Origin: UBA5336 sp964506685
GTDB lineage: Bacteria; Pseudomonadota; Alphaproteobacteria; Caulobacterales; Hyphomonadaceae
Direction of reading: 5' to 3'
Length of the DNA stretch: 64,000 bases
NCBI GenBank assembly: GCA_964506685.1
Contig: CAZDMQ010000007.1
Location: 15,306 to 79,305, forward strand
Part shown: piece by piece, positions 7,674-15,718 of the stretch
Layout: every line of letters starts with the position of its first letter
Numbering within the stretch: the first letter of the stretch is position 1
Program-made: the position numbers and the translations under genes
The notes under the pieces: model-generated
The model's input: only the letters and a program-made list of their open reading frames with translations
Databases searched by the model: none
What the model was told of the DNA's origin: nothing

Positions 7674-8843
7674 TCAGCCGGCCTCGCCAGCGGCCAGCGC
7701 CGCGCGCCGTCGTGCTGCAGCGCCCTGTTTCACGCTGTCCGAGCGCAACTGCCCGCACGCCGCGAAGATGTCCCGGCCCCGCGGGGTGCGGATCGGCGAC
7801 GCATATCCGGCGCGGTTCAGGACCTCCGCAAAGGCTTCGATCGTCTCCCAGTCCGAACACGCGTAGGGCGCACCGGGCCAGGGATTGAACGGGATGAGAT
7901 TGATCTTGGCCGGCACGCCGCGCAGGAGCCGGACGAGGTCGCGGGCCTCGGCGAGGCTGTCGTTCACCCCGTTCAGCATCACGTATTCGAACGTCACCCG
8001 TTTGGCATTGGACAGGTCCGGATAGGCCCGGATCGCCTCGAACAGGGTTGCAAGATCGTACTTCCGGTTGATCGGCACGAGCTCGTCGCGCAGGTCATCG
8101 CGGACCGCATGCAGCGAAATCGCCAGCATTGCGCCGGTCCGCTCGCCGAGTTCGGGGATTTTCGGCGCAACGCCGGCCGTCGAGACGGTGATCCGCCGGC
8201 GGCCAATGGCAATGCCGTCGCCATCGGCAATCGTGTCGATGGCCTCTGCCACATTGTCGAGATTGTACAGCGGCTCGCCCATGCCCATGAAGACGATATT
8301 GGTCAGCCGGCGGTTCTCGGTCGAGGTCGGCCATTCGCCGAGCCCGTCCCGGGCGATCATCACCTGGGCAACGATTTCCTGCGCGGTCAGGTTGCGCACC
8401 AGGCGCTGCGTGCCGGTGTGGCAGAAAGTACAGTTCAGCGTGCAGCCGACCTGCGAGGACACGCACAGTGCACCAGCCTTGCCGACATCCGGAATGAAGA
8501 CGCTTTCGCCCTCCACCCCCGGCCCGAACCGGGTCAGCCATTTCTGCGTGCCATCGACCGAGACGAGGTGCTCGGCGATGGCCGGCCGGTCCAGCGTGAA
8601 ACGCTCCGCGAGCACGGCCCGCAGCGGTTTCGCGATATCGGTCATCGCGGCAAAATCCTGCGTGCCGAAATGGTGGATCCAGCGCCGGAGCTGCTTCGCC
8701 CGCATGGCCGCCTTCTTCGGCTCGACGCCGAGCGCTTCCATCTCGGCCTTCAGCGCGGGGACCGACAGGCCGGCAAGCGACCGCAGGGCCGGCGGGCCCG
8801 CCGCATCGGGGCGGCGCGAAAGATCGAGGGGCGTTGTCACCAT
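7674..8843 (-). CDS. rlmN: Dual-specificity 23S rRNA/tRNA C2-adenine methyltransferase RlmN
   Basis: A radical-SAM enzyme that methylates C2 of A2503 in 23S rRNA and A37 of some tRNAs. The [4Fe-4S]-binding motif CTLNCTFC is at about residues 124-131 (CxxxCxxC), preceded by the N-terminal RxKQLRRWIHH helix region of RlmN. GMGEPLYN and the C-terminal TPRGRDIFAACGQL, which contains the conserved methyl-carrying Cys, are present. At 389 residues it is of normal length. I start at ATG 8843 (MVTTPLDLSRR); a much longer open frame continues to 9764 but is antisense to terC and not similar to anything. Confidence 0.95.
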   Translation of the reverse strand: MVTTPLDLSRRPDAAGPPALRSLAGLSVPALKAEMEALGVEPKKAAMRAKQLRRWIHHFGTQDFAAMTDIAKPLRAVLAERFTLDRPAIAEHLVSVDGTQKWLTRFGPGVEGESVFIPDVGKAGALCVSSQVGCTLNCTFCHTGTQRLVRNLTAQEIVAQVMIARDGLGEWPTSTENRRLTNIVFMGMGEPLYNLDNVAEAIDTIADGDGIAIGRRRITVSTAGVAPKIPELGERTGAMLAISLHAVRDDLRDELVPINRKYDLATLFEAIRAYPDLSNAKRVTFEYVMLNGVNDSLAEARDLVRLLRGVPAKINLIPFNPWPGAPYACSDWETIEAFAEVLNRAGYASPIRTPRGRDIFAACGQLRSDSVKQGAAARRRAALAAGEAG

Positions 8844-8966
8844 GGCCTTGCGATAGCATGGCTCGCCCGCCGGGCAAAAGGCTTCCCGCCCGCCCTTTCG
8901 CAGGAAGACGGATGACAGTGTCGGCCGCATTCGGTACCGGAACCCCGCAATCGGGAACCAAACGCC

Positions 8967-9767
8967 ATGGCAGACCTCATCACCATCTTCACCGACCCGG
9001 CCAACCTGGCTGCCCTTGTCACGCTCGTTGTCCTCAAGATCGTGCTCGGGATCGACAACCTGATCTTCATCTCGATCGTCAGCAACAAGCTGCCAGAGTC
9101 CGAACGCCCCTTCGCCCGCAACCTCGGGATCGGGCTCGCCCTGGGGCTCCGCATTGCCCTTCTCGGCGCGATCGCCTGGCTGGTCGGGCTCACCGCGACG
9201 GTGGTCGATCTCGGCTTCGCCGGCCCGCCGGGACCACACGGAGAGGCCAGTTTCGAGACGGCTTTCTCCCTGCGCGACCTGATCCTCATCGCGGGCGGGC
9301 TGTTCCTGGTCTGGAACGCCACCACCGAGATCCACCATAATCTCGATCCCCATCCGGCCAGCACGGTGTTCAATGCAGAGCGGACAACCATGACCCTGAG
9401 CGCCGCGATTGTTCAGATCATCCTGCTCAACATGGTGTTCTCCGTGGACAGCATCCTGACTGCCGTCGGCATGACCGACATTGTCCCCATCATGGTGGTT
9501 GCCGTGCTGGTCTCGGGCGGCGTGATGCTGGCCGCGGCCGGTCCGCTTGCCCGGTTCAGCCAGGACAACCCGTCCGTGGTCATGCTTGCGCTGGCCTTCC
9601 TGCTGATGATCGGCACCGTGCTCATCGCCGACGGGTTCGGGGTGCACGTGCCCAAGGGCTACATCTATGCGGCCATGGCATTCTCGGTCTTTGTGGAGTT
9701 CCTGAACCTCATCGCACGGCGCCGCCGGCAACGACGCGCCGCCTCGGCCGGCCAAGCCGCGCATTGA
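8967..9767 (+). CDS. TerC family integral membrane protein
   Basis: A 266-residue inner-membrane protein with about seven hydrophobic helices. The conserved acidic pairs of TerC are visible in VLGIDNLIFISI (about residues 26-37) and NMVFSVDSILTAVGM (about 154-168), which in the family are thought to take part in metal-ion (manganese or calcium) transport. It belongs to the YgdQ/YkoY-like short form without CBS domains. The gene is divergent from rlmN with 123 bases between starts and has no co-directional neighbour, so it is probably monocistronic. Confidence 0.9.
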   Translation: MADLITIFTDPANLAALVTLVVLKIVLGIDNLIFISIVSNKLPESERPFARNLGIGLALGLRIALLGAIAWLVGLTATVVDLGFAGPPGPHGEASFETAFSLRDLILIAGGLFLVWNATTEIHHNLDPHPASTVFNAERTTMTLSAAIVQIILLNMVFSVDSILTAVGMTDIVPIMVVAVLVSGGVMLAAAGPLARFSQDNPSVVMLALAFLLMIGTVLIADGFGVHVPKGYIYAAMAFSVFVEFLNLIARRRRQRRAASAGQAAH

Positions 9768-9797
9768 GGCGCGACATCAGCCGGCCTTTGGGCGCTG

Positions 9798-10898
9798 TCA
9801 GTCGAACATGATGACCTGGCGCGCCACGGTCGCCTTGTTTTCCTTGAGGTTGCGCAGGGCGTCCGTCACCCCGTCCAGCGTGATCCGGTCCGACACCAGC
9901 TGGTCGAGATGCAGCCGGTCCTGCTTGTAGAGCTCGATCAGGCGCGGGAAATCGACCCGGAACCGGTTCGAGCCCATGATCGCCCCCTGCAGCCGCTTCT
10001 CCGACGCCATGAACTGGATGCCCGGCACCTCGATATTCACCCCCGGCGGGATCATGCCGATAATCGTCGCCAGCCCGCGGGGCCGCAGCATGGCGACCGC
10101 CTGCTCGGCGGTCTGCTTGAGGCCGATGCACTCGAAGGAATAGTGTACGCCGCCGCCGGTGAGTTCCATGACCTGGGCGACCGGGTCGCCCGCCTTCGGA
10201 TTGACGGTGTCCGTCGCCCCAAAGGTCTTCGCCATCTCCAGCTTCTCATCGGCGAGATCGATCGCGATGATCCTCGCTGCGCCAGCGATCGCCGCGCCGT
10301 TAATCGCCGACAGGCCGACGCCGCCGCAGCCGATCACCGCGACAGTGGAGCCGGGCTCGAGCTGGGCAGAATTGAACACCGAACCGACCCCCGTGATCAC
10401 CCCGCAGCCGATCAGGCAGGCCCGGTCCAGCGGCATTTCCGGATCGATCTTGCAGAGCGTGTTCTCATGCACCAGAAGTTGCTCGGCAAAGGAAGAGAGA
10501 TTGAGGAACTGGTTGACCGGCGCATGCTCGATCGACAGCCGGGCTTCCTCATCCGCTCCGCGGTTGAAGTAGCCGCTGTTCGTCGAACTGCATACGGACA
10601 TGTGCCCCGTGAGACAGTATTCGCAGCTGCCGCAGAAAGGCGAGAGGATGGAGACCACGTGGTCGCCCGGCTTCACATGGCTGACCATGGAGCCGACCTG
10701 TTCGACGACGCCGGCGCTTTCATGCCCGAGAATGGTCGGCAACGGGTAGGGGAAGGAGCCATCCCAGAAATGCACGTCCGAATGGCAGACCCCGGCCGCC
10801 TTCACCCGCACGAGCACTTCCCGGGGTCCGGGCTTGGAGATCGCAACCTCCTCGATCGACAGCGCCTCACCCGGTGCGCGCAGAACAGCAGCTTTCAT
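9798..10898 (-). CDS. Zinc-dependent alcohol dehydrogenase (MDR superfamily)
   Basis: A 366-residue medium-chain dehydrogenase. Catalytic zinc ligands are visible in AGVCHSDVHF (Cys), LGHESAG (His/Glu) and ACLIGCGVITG (Cys). The structural zinc lobe is complete, with four cysteines in FCGSCEYCLTGHMSVC (CxxCxxCx7C). The nucleotide-binding Rossmann motif VAVIGCGGVGLSAI is near residue 190. It should oxidise an alcohol to an aldehyde with NAD(P); class III-like features suggest a primary or glutathione-linked alcohol, but the substrate is unknown. The ATG at 10898 (MKAAVLRAPGE) fits the family; a 23-codon upstream extension does not. Convergent with terC. Confidence 0.92.
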   Translation of the reverse strand: MKAAVLRAPGEALSIEEVAISKPGPREVLVRVKAAGVCHSDVHFWDGSFPYPLPTILGHESAGVVEQVGSMVSHVKPGDHVVSILSPFCGSCEYCLTGHMSVCSSTNSGYFNRGADEEARLSIEHAPVNQFLNLSSFAEQLLVHENTLCKIDPEMPLDRACLIGCGVITGVGSVFNSAQLEPGSTVAVIGCGGVGLSAINGAAIAGAARIIAIDLADEKLEMAKTFGATDTVNPKAGDPVAQVMELTGGGVHYSFECIGLKQTAEQAVAMLRPRGLATIIGMIPPGVNIEVPGIQFMASEKRLQGAIMGSNRFRVDFPRLIELYKQDRLHLDQLVSDRITLDGVTDALRNLKENKATVARQVIMFD

Positions 10899-11019
10899 CC
10901 CCTGATCCTCCCTTGGGACAGTGGCGGCCCGTTTTCGGATCCGCATTTGTGGTGCAGAGTGGACCAAACAGGGCGCGCTGGAAAGGGTTCGCCCAACGTC
11001 AACCCCCGACGATATCTCC

Positions 11020-11047
11020 CGCCCCGGGACCCGCCGGGACCGGGGCG
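11020..11047 (-). terminator. GC-rich hairpin after the broken prolyl-tRNA editing gene
   Basis: A perfect 8-bp inverted repeat CGCCCCGG / CCGGGGCG with a 12-nt loop lies 13 bases downstream of the interrupted YbaK-domain gene and upstream of the alcohol dehydrogenase. There is no T-tract, so it is only a possible terminator or a simple structure. Confidence 0.3.
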
Positions 11048-11060
11048 CAGGCCTCGGCCT

Positions 11061-11576
11061 CTAAAGTGATGAAAAGTCCACGGTTTCAATTACGTGACCC
11101 GTGCTTTCGACGAACCTGGCGAGATCCTCCCGCGCGATCGAGGTCGTTGCCGTGTTCACCAGCGGATGAAAGTTCAGTGTCGCGTGGGCCATGAGGGCTG
11201 TCTCGGCGATGAACCGCACCTGACGCGCCGTGTCATTGATCAGCGCGAACGCCGTGACCGATCCCGGCGCCACACCCAGGACGTCGGCCATGCGTTCGGC
11301 CGACGCAAAGGACAGCCGCCGTGTCCCCAGCACCTTGTGCAACTAGTTGAGCCGCAGGACGCTGTCGGCATGGGCGGAGACCAGCGCCAGCGTGCCGTCC
11401 TTGTCCTGCATGAACAGGTTCTTCGAATGCCCGCCCGGAATGGCGGCCTTGAGATCCCGACCCTCCGCCACGGTGAAGGTCGCCTCATGCCAGATCGTGG
11501 TATGAGCGATCCCCAGCGCATCGAGCCGGGCGAACAGGTCCTCGGGAGTGGCTGGCGCTTCGGGACTTGCAGGCAT
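11061..11576 (-). pseudogene. Prolyl-tRNA editing (YbaK/ProXp-ala/PrdX) protein interrupted by an in-frame amber codon
   Basis: The frame encodes a YbaK/aminoacyl-tRNA-associated domain of the ProXp-ala/PrdX type, which hydrolyses mischarged Ala-tRNAPro in trans. The first part (77 codons, MPASPEAPATPEDLFARLDA) ends at TAG at 11343-11345. The very next codon continues in the same frame with LHKVLGTRRLSFASAERMAD, then GVAPGSVTAFALIND and NFHPLVNTATTSI, the family's most conserved part. Both halves together give about 170 sense codons, the normal length. A single substitution, for example CAG to TAG, explains the break. The TTG after the stop could in principle restart translation. A sequencing error cannot be excluded. 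Confidence 0.8.
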
Positions 11577-11629
11577 GCGCCCTTTCCGCCAAGGCTTGTC
11601 TGTCCCGTCAACCGTTTCCGCAGTGTTCC

Positions 11630-12364
11630 ATGCAACTCGACGCCTACAAGATCTATGACGTTGCCCCCGACCTGGTGCCAGCCCGCTCCGAGCGGGCCTG
11701 GATGGATGCCTTTCCCGACCGCCACCCCTATCGCTGCCTGCCGCTGACCATGGCCAATTCCAGCGGCTGGGAGATACTTTGCCCGATTGATGTGAAACTG
11801 GTCTGGAATGGCGGGCCGAAGGCCGAGGATCTCGAACTTTACACGACGGGCGACCCGCGCGCCCTCACGGCCTTTGCCGACAGCCATTTCCGGCGCGGCA
11901 TCGCGACCTTCCACACCGGCTACCTGTTCCGGACTCCACCCGGCTGGGGCGTCTGGACCAGCGGGCCGCCCAACTGGCCGAAGGACGGCATCGCGCCACT
12001 GACCGGCCTTGTGGAGACCGACTGGCTGCCCTTTCCCTTTACCATGAACTGGCAGATGACCCGGCCCGGCGAGGTTATTTTCCGCAAGGGCGAACCGTTC
12101 TGCTTCATCACCCTGATGGAGCACGGCAAGCTCGAGGCAATCGAACCGAAGCGGCGGCGACTCGCCGATGATGCCGACCTCACCCGCGAATACGAGGCCT
12201 GGCGCGACAGCCGGTCCGACTTCAACGCCCGCCTCGCCTCGCGCGAGACCGAGGCCCTCAGGGCACGCTGGCAGCGGCACTACATGCGCGGTGAAAAGGT
12301 CACCGGCGACAAGGCGGACACCCACAAGACGAAACGGCGTCTGAAGCCCCCGAAAGACATCTGA
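11630..12364 (+). CDS. DUF6065 family protein
   Basis: A 244-residue protein without signal peptide. The N-terminal half contains RSERAWMDAFPDRHPYRCLP and LTMANSSGWEILCP followed by VWNGG, which I recognise as the DUF6065 pattern. The C-terminal half (TMNWQMTRPGEVIFRKGEPF, FITLMEHGKLEAI) resembles a cupin-like strand series, and the tail is rich in Lys and Arg. Function is unknown; members are found next to varied metabolic genes. The ATG at 11630 begins MQLDAYKIYD. It is divergent from the broken prolyl-tRNA editing gene with 53 bases between starts. Confidence 0.65.
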   Translation: MQLDAYKIYDVAPDLVPARSERAWMDAFPDRHPYRCLPLTMANSSGWEILCPIDVKLVWNGGPKAEDLELYTTGDPRALTAFADSHFRRGIATFHTGYLFRTPPGWGVWTSGPPNWPKDGIAPLTGLVETDWLPFPFTMNWQMTRPGEVIFRKGEPFCFITLMEHGKLEAIEPKRRRLADDADLTREYEAWRDSRSDFNARLASRETEALRARWQRHYMRGEKVTGDKADTHKTKRRLKPPKDI

Positions 12365-12469
12365 TTCAAGCGAAAAGCGTACCCGGTGCCGCATTTTCGC
12401 CACATGCGGGTATTGATCTCGCGAGGCGCGTTCGTTTTGCGCCCCATATAAATGTCCGGGGAGACACCA

Positions 12470-12808
12470 ATGAAGACCATCATCACAGCAACTGCCTTTG
12501 CGATTGCCGCTGCCCTGCCGGCGACGGCGGCGACGATCACCATCGAATTCGCTCCAGATGACGGCTCCGAGCCGGCAGCCTTCACCTTCGACGATGCCAC
12601 CGGCATGTCGACGGGGCCGGACGGGTCGACCAGCCCCTTCACCTGGGACGAGGACACCGCCACTCTCTGCGGTACCGATCCCGAAGGCAGCGAAGTCTGC
12701 GCAACCTTCACCGATAACAGCGCCGAGCCGGCCGTCGGCGTGACCTCGCCCTACACGCTGAGCACCGGCGGCGGTGGCACGGCCACCATCACCGCCATGT
12801 CCGAATAG
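12470..12808 (+). CDS. Small secreted protein of unknown function
   Basis: A 112-residue protein with a clear signal peptide (MKTIITATAFAIAAALPATA, cleavage after about residue 20) and a short acidic, Thr/Ser/Gly-rich mature part of about 92 residues containing two cysteines (LCGTD and VCATF) that could form a disulfide. The ribosome-binding region GGGGAG at 12458-12463 precedes the ATG at 12470. It is followed by a good intrinsic terminator, so it is a single-gene unit. I recognise no family. Confidence 0.6.
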   Translation: MKTIITATAFAIAAALPATAATITIEFAPDDGSEPAAFTFDDATGMSTGPDGSTSPFTWDEDTATLCGTDPEGSEVCATFTDNSAEPAVGVTSPYTLSTGGGGTATITAMSE

Positions 12809-12835
12809 GCCAGCTCGCAACGGTCCGACGCCAGG

Positions 12836-12866
12836 ACGGCCCGTAGCTCCGGCTGCGGGCCGTTTT
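12836..12866 (+). terminator. Rho-independent terminator after the small secreted protein gene
   Basis: A stem of 11 pairs including one G-T wobble (ACGGCCCGTAG / CTGCGGGCCGT) with the 6-nt loop CTCCGG is followed immediately by TTTC. It lies 27 bases downstream of the stop at 12808. Sequence alone gives a convincing intrinsic terminator for the plus strand. Confidence 0.75.
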
Positions 12867-12979
12867 CGATTGCGGATCGCCTTCAAGTCGTGTCCCTTCG
12901 CCAAGGCGGAGACGACCTTTTGATCGCGTTGCATCGGGCCATGGCCCGCATCCGGCCGGAGCTGAGGGATACGAACACG

Positions 12980-13582
12980 ATGGCACTGGACCGCCAGACA
13001 CTGGACATGACCGGCGCCCGACAGGGCGACCTGCACGAACACACCCTGCAGATGGGCGATGACACGGTCACGCTGGCCAATATCGCGACGATGGCGATCG
13101 AAACCCGGCAATTCCAACCCTTCGACACACCGCGCAACCGCACGCGGCAACGCCTGGCCCTCGTCAGCGGCAGTTTTGCATTCGTCGGGATGGTGCTCTG
13201 CCTCGCCTGGTGGGGACTTTCCGCCGCCGGGCCAGTGTCTCCGATTGCTGCGGCGACGATCCTGCTCGGCCTGCTCTTTCTTGCGCTGCTCGTGCGCGCC
13301 TTCTGGCTGTCCGCACGGATACGGCAGGTACAGGACTACTACCAACTCAGCATTGGCGCCTCCGATGGGCGGACCCTTTCGCTGGTCGATGACAGCCGCA
13401 TCGTGCTCGAACAGGTGCGTGACCTGATACGGCGCAAGATCGATACCCAGGATCATATCACGACCGGGCATTTCGACCTCAACACCGACACTGTGGTGAC
13501 ATCGCGGACGGGTGACGACACCGGGCCGACAACCTCCGGAATGCAGGCCAGGACTGCGCCCGGCACAGATCCGGCGGCTTGA
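12980..13582 (+). CDS. DUF6232-like membrane protein
   Basis: A 200-residue protein whose N-terminal part (TLQMGDDTVTLANIATMAIE, about residues 24-43) resembles the strand-rich start of DUF6232 proteins. Two adjacent transmembrane helices follow (about residues 60-82 and 87-110), then a cytosolic C-terminal strand region (YQLSIGASDGRTLSLVDDSR) and a polar tail. I prefer ATG 12980, preceded by GAGGGA; an in-frame upstream start at 12890 has no visible ribosome-binding site and sits just after a terminator. Function unknown. Confidence 0.55.
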   Translation: MALDRQTLDMTGARQGDLHEHTLQMGDDTVTLANIATMAIETRQFQPFDTPRNRTRQRLALVSGSFAFVGMVLCLAWWGLSAAGPVSPIAAATILLGLLFLALLVRAFWLSARIRQVQDYYQLSIGASDGRTLSLVDDSRIVLEQVRDLIRRKIDTQDHITTGHFDLNTDTVVTSRTGDDTGPTTSGMQARTAPGTDPAA

Positions 13583-13684
13583 ACTCCGCGCGCCGATCTG
13601 CCAAACCCCGCGCGTTGGTCCCGCCCATTCATTATCCGGTCCGGCAGGCTCGACCCGCGCCCGACTCCCGAAAAGGCATGCATC

Positions 13685-14626
13685 ATGGCCCGTCAGCGCA
13701 AGCGCAAAGGCGTTCCAGTTCACGGTTGGCTCAACCTCGACAAGCCGCAGGACCTGACGTCCACCCAGGCGGTCGGCCAGCTCAAGCGGCTGACCGATGC
13801 CCAGAAAGTCGGCCATGGCGGGACCCTGGACCCGCTCGCCGAGGGCATCCTGCCGCTGGCCTTCGGCGAGGCGACCAAGACCGTTCAATGGGCAATGGAT
13901 GCCGAGAAGGAATATGTCTTCACGATCGAATGGGGCCGGTCGACCGACAGCCAGGACCGGGAGGGCCGGACGATTGCCGAAAGCGATGTCCGGCCGGATC
14001 GCGCCAACCTCGAACGCGCGCTCGCAACGTATGTCGGCGAGATCGAACAGGTCCCCCCGCGCTTCTCTGCTGTCAAGGTCGAGGGCGAGCGCGCCTATGA
14101 TCTTGCCCGCGACGGCGAGGACTTCGAGCTCAAGAGCCGCCGGGTCAAGGTCCATGCAGCCGAGGTCATTGACCTGCCGGACCCTGACAGGGCCACGATT
14201 CATGTCCGCTGCGGCAAGGGCTTCTACGTGCGGGCCCTGGCCCGCGATCTCGCCCGCGATCTCGGCTGCGAGGGGCATATTACATATCTTCGTCGGACAA
14301 GGGTCGGCGTGTTTCACGAAGATGATGCCGTCCCGCTCGCCGAAATTGCCGCCATGCCGGACGCCGATGTGGTCCGTGCGAGCCTCGGTCCGCTGGAGAC
14401 CGTGCTGGATGACATACCGGCGATCGATGTTGGCGTCGACGCGGCGTTTGCCATCCGCCAGGGCCGCTCCGTCCGGCTGATGCCACACGTGCTCGAGGCG
14501 TGGCGCGCGGATGTCCGTTCGGCGCGCGGCGACAGGCTGACACTCGCCATGGATGGCCGGACTGCCCTCGCGCTTGGCGAGGTCCGTGCCGGAAGTTTCA
14601 ATCCCTCCCGCGTGTTCCAGATGTGA
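13685..14626 (+). CDS. truB: tRNA pseudouridine(55) synthase TruB
   Basis: Makes the pseudouridine at position 55 of the T-loop in all elongator tRNAs. The catalytic motif KVGHGGTLDPLAEGILPLAF has the nucleophile Asp at about residue 49. EKEYVFTIEWGRSTDSQDREG and the RCGKGFYVRALARDLARDL motif are also characteristic. The length of 313 residues is usual for alphaproteobacteria, with a C-terminal PUA-like extension. In many genomes truB lies between rbfA and rpsO; here neither is beside it, so it appears to be a stand-alone unit. It is convergent with the ycgN-like gene, with 31 bases between stops. Confidence 0.95.
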   Translation: MARQRKRKGVPVHGWLNLDKPQDLTSTQAVGQLKRLTDAQKVGHGGTLDPLAEGILPLAFGEATKTVQWAMDAEKEYVFTIEWGRSTDSQDREGRTIAESDVRPDRANLERALATYVGEIEQVPPRFSAVKVEGERAYDLARDGEDFELKSRRVKVHAAEVIDLPDPDRATIHVRCGKGFYVRALARDLARDLGCEGHITYLRRTRVGVFHEDDAVPLAEIAAMPDADVVRASLGPLETVLDDIPAIDVGVDAAFAIRQGRSVRLMPHVLEAWRADVRSARGDRLTLAMDGRTALALGEVRAGSFNPSRVFQM

Positions 14627-14657
14627 CAGCGCTTGCGCCCTCTTGAGGCGACCCGGA

Positions 14658-15116
14658 TCAGGGCGGATTGCCCTGCCAGTCCACAACATGGTCGATCTGC
14701 TCGTCTTCAAGCACCGTATCCTCGGACCAGGTCCGACCCATGATCGAATGGCCGTCGCGATGCACGCGCGTGCGATCGCCGCAAACGAGATGATGCCAGT
14801 CCGGCAGGTCCTTGCCCTCATGCACCAGCCGGTAGGCACAACTTGCCGGCATCCATTCGGTGTCCTCGACCCGGCTGGGTGTAAGCTTGAGACAGTCGGG
14901 GACCTTCGACTTGCGATTGGCATAATCGCTGCAGCGGCAGGTCTGCGCATCAAGCAGTCGGCAATGCAGGCGCGTATAGGCAATATCCCCACTGTCCTCG
15001 TCCTCGAGCTTGAGCAGGCAACACTTGGCGCAGCCATCACACAGGCTCTCCCATTCCGCCTCGTTCATCTCCTCCAGCCGCTTGCGCCGCCAGAAGGGCT
15101 CACTATGCTCAGGCAC
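14658..15116 (-). CDS. YcgN/YkgJ family cysteine-cluster protein
   Basis: A 152-residue protein of the UPF0260/YcgN family. It is Cys-rich: LCDGCAKCCLLKL near residues 25-37, then HCRLLDAQTCRCSDY and CLKLTP, DTEWMPASCAYRLVHEG and VCGD. The cysteine clusters are thought to bind an iron-sulfur cluster or zinc, but the biochemical function is unknown. It begins 5 bases after the end of a small acetyltransferase gene on the same strand, so the two form an operon. Confidence 0.88.
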   Translation of the reverse strand: MPEHSEPFWRRKRLEEMNEAEWESLCDGCAKCCLLKLEDEDSGDIAYTRLHCRLLDAQTCRCSDYANRKSKVPDCLKLTPSRVEDTEWMPASCAYRLVHEGKDLPDWHHLVCGDRTRVHRDGHSIMGRTWSEDTVLEDEQIDHVVDWQGNPP

Positions 15117-15121
15117 GCCCG

Positions 15122-15406
15122 CTAACTCCCAGTTGAACCGATGGTTTTCCAGGCTGGATTGCGCGCCAGCAGGTCCGTCGCAAACCAGCAGGACGACGTA
15201 ACGGGCACACCCTTGGCAGCGGCATCCTCGACGGCACGCCGGACAAGCTGCTTGCCAAGCCCGCGCCCACCCAGAACGTCCGGAACGATGGTGTGGGTGA
15301 TGTGGAGTCCGCCGTCAGGACGGCGCTCATAATCCAGATGCGCTTCCACCCCGTCGATCGCGAGGCTGTAACGGCGCTGGCTCATTTCATGGACGATCTC
15401 AGTCAT
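15122..15406 (-). CDS. Small GNAT N-acetyltransferase (YidJ/Gcn5-related type)
   Basis: A 94-residue single-domain member of the short Gcn5-related family. MSQRRYSLAIDGVEAHLDYE leads to THTIVPDVLGGRGLGKQLV (about residues 36-54), which holds the acetyl-CoA binding loop, and then ASSCWF-like VTSSCWFATDLLARNPAW. These compact enzymes bind acetyl-CoA but have poorly known substrates. It is the first gene of a two-gene unit with the YcgN-like gene. Its start faces the amidohydrolase promoter region. Confidence 0.82.
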   Translation of the reverse strand: MTEIVHEMSQRRYSLAIDGVEAHLDYERRPDGGLHITHTIVPDVLGGRGLGKQLVRRAVEDAAAKGVPVTSSCWFATDLLARNPAWKTIGSTGS

Positions 15407-15718
15407 GGGACGCGACTCCCACGCCTCGCGTGTCTTCGCAAGACTGCATGAGTTCCCCCGCTCTGCTGCCGGACGTACCTGCCCCGGCTCCGGACCTTTC
15501 TGTCGCTACGCCCATGTCTCCCTCCGCAAATCATCATCGCCCTTATTGCAAACCGGCATCCGCATGGCAACCACATATGATCTTTTAATGTTCTTTTTTT
15601 ATTCTTGACACTTGGCCAAGGGAGATGCAATGGCGTTGCGTATTGTGCAGTCTTGAATGAAACAGGGCGAGGGTGCTCCGCCAAGACTGGCGGCGGCGCC
15701 GGGCATCGGAGGGATATC
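15407..15718. promoter_or_regulatory. Divergent intergenic region with AT-rich segment
   Basis: This 312-base region separates the GNAT gene (minus) and the amidohydrolase gene (plus). Its second half is unusually AT-rich (about 15560-15605, with a run of seven T). A TTGACA hexamer at 15605-15610 is followed at once by the palindrome CTTGGCCAAG at 15611-15620, which looks like a promoter -35 element with an operator; a matching -10 is not clear. No RNA gene or credible coding frame is visible. Confidence 0.35.

Noticed and set aside
8844..9764. Upstream extension of rlmN by about 300 codons.
   Set aside because: The extension is antisense to terC; the ATG at 8843 matches family length.
11240..15040. 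A 1266-codon open frame on the minus strand.
   Set aside because: It runs antisense through DUF6065, truB and other well-supported genes, has low-complexity composition and no family motif. Long antisense frames are expected in GC-rich DNA.
15405..15608. A 67-codon frame in the GNAT-amidohydrolase intergenic region.
   Set aside because: No ribosome-binding site, no similarity, and composition changes from GC-rich to AT-rich midway.
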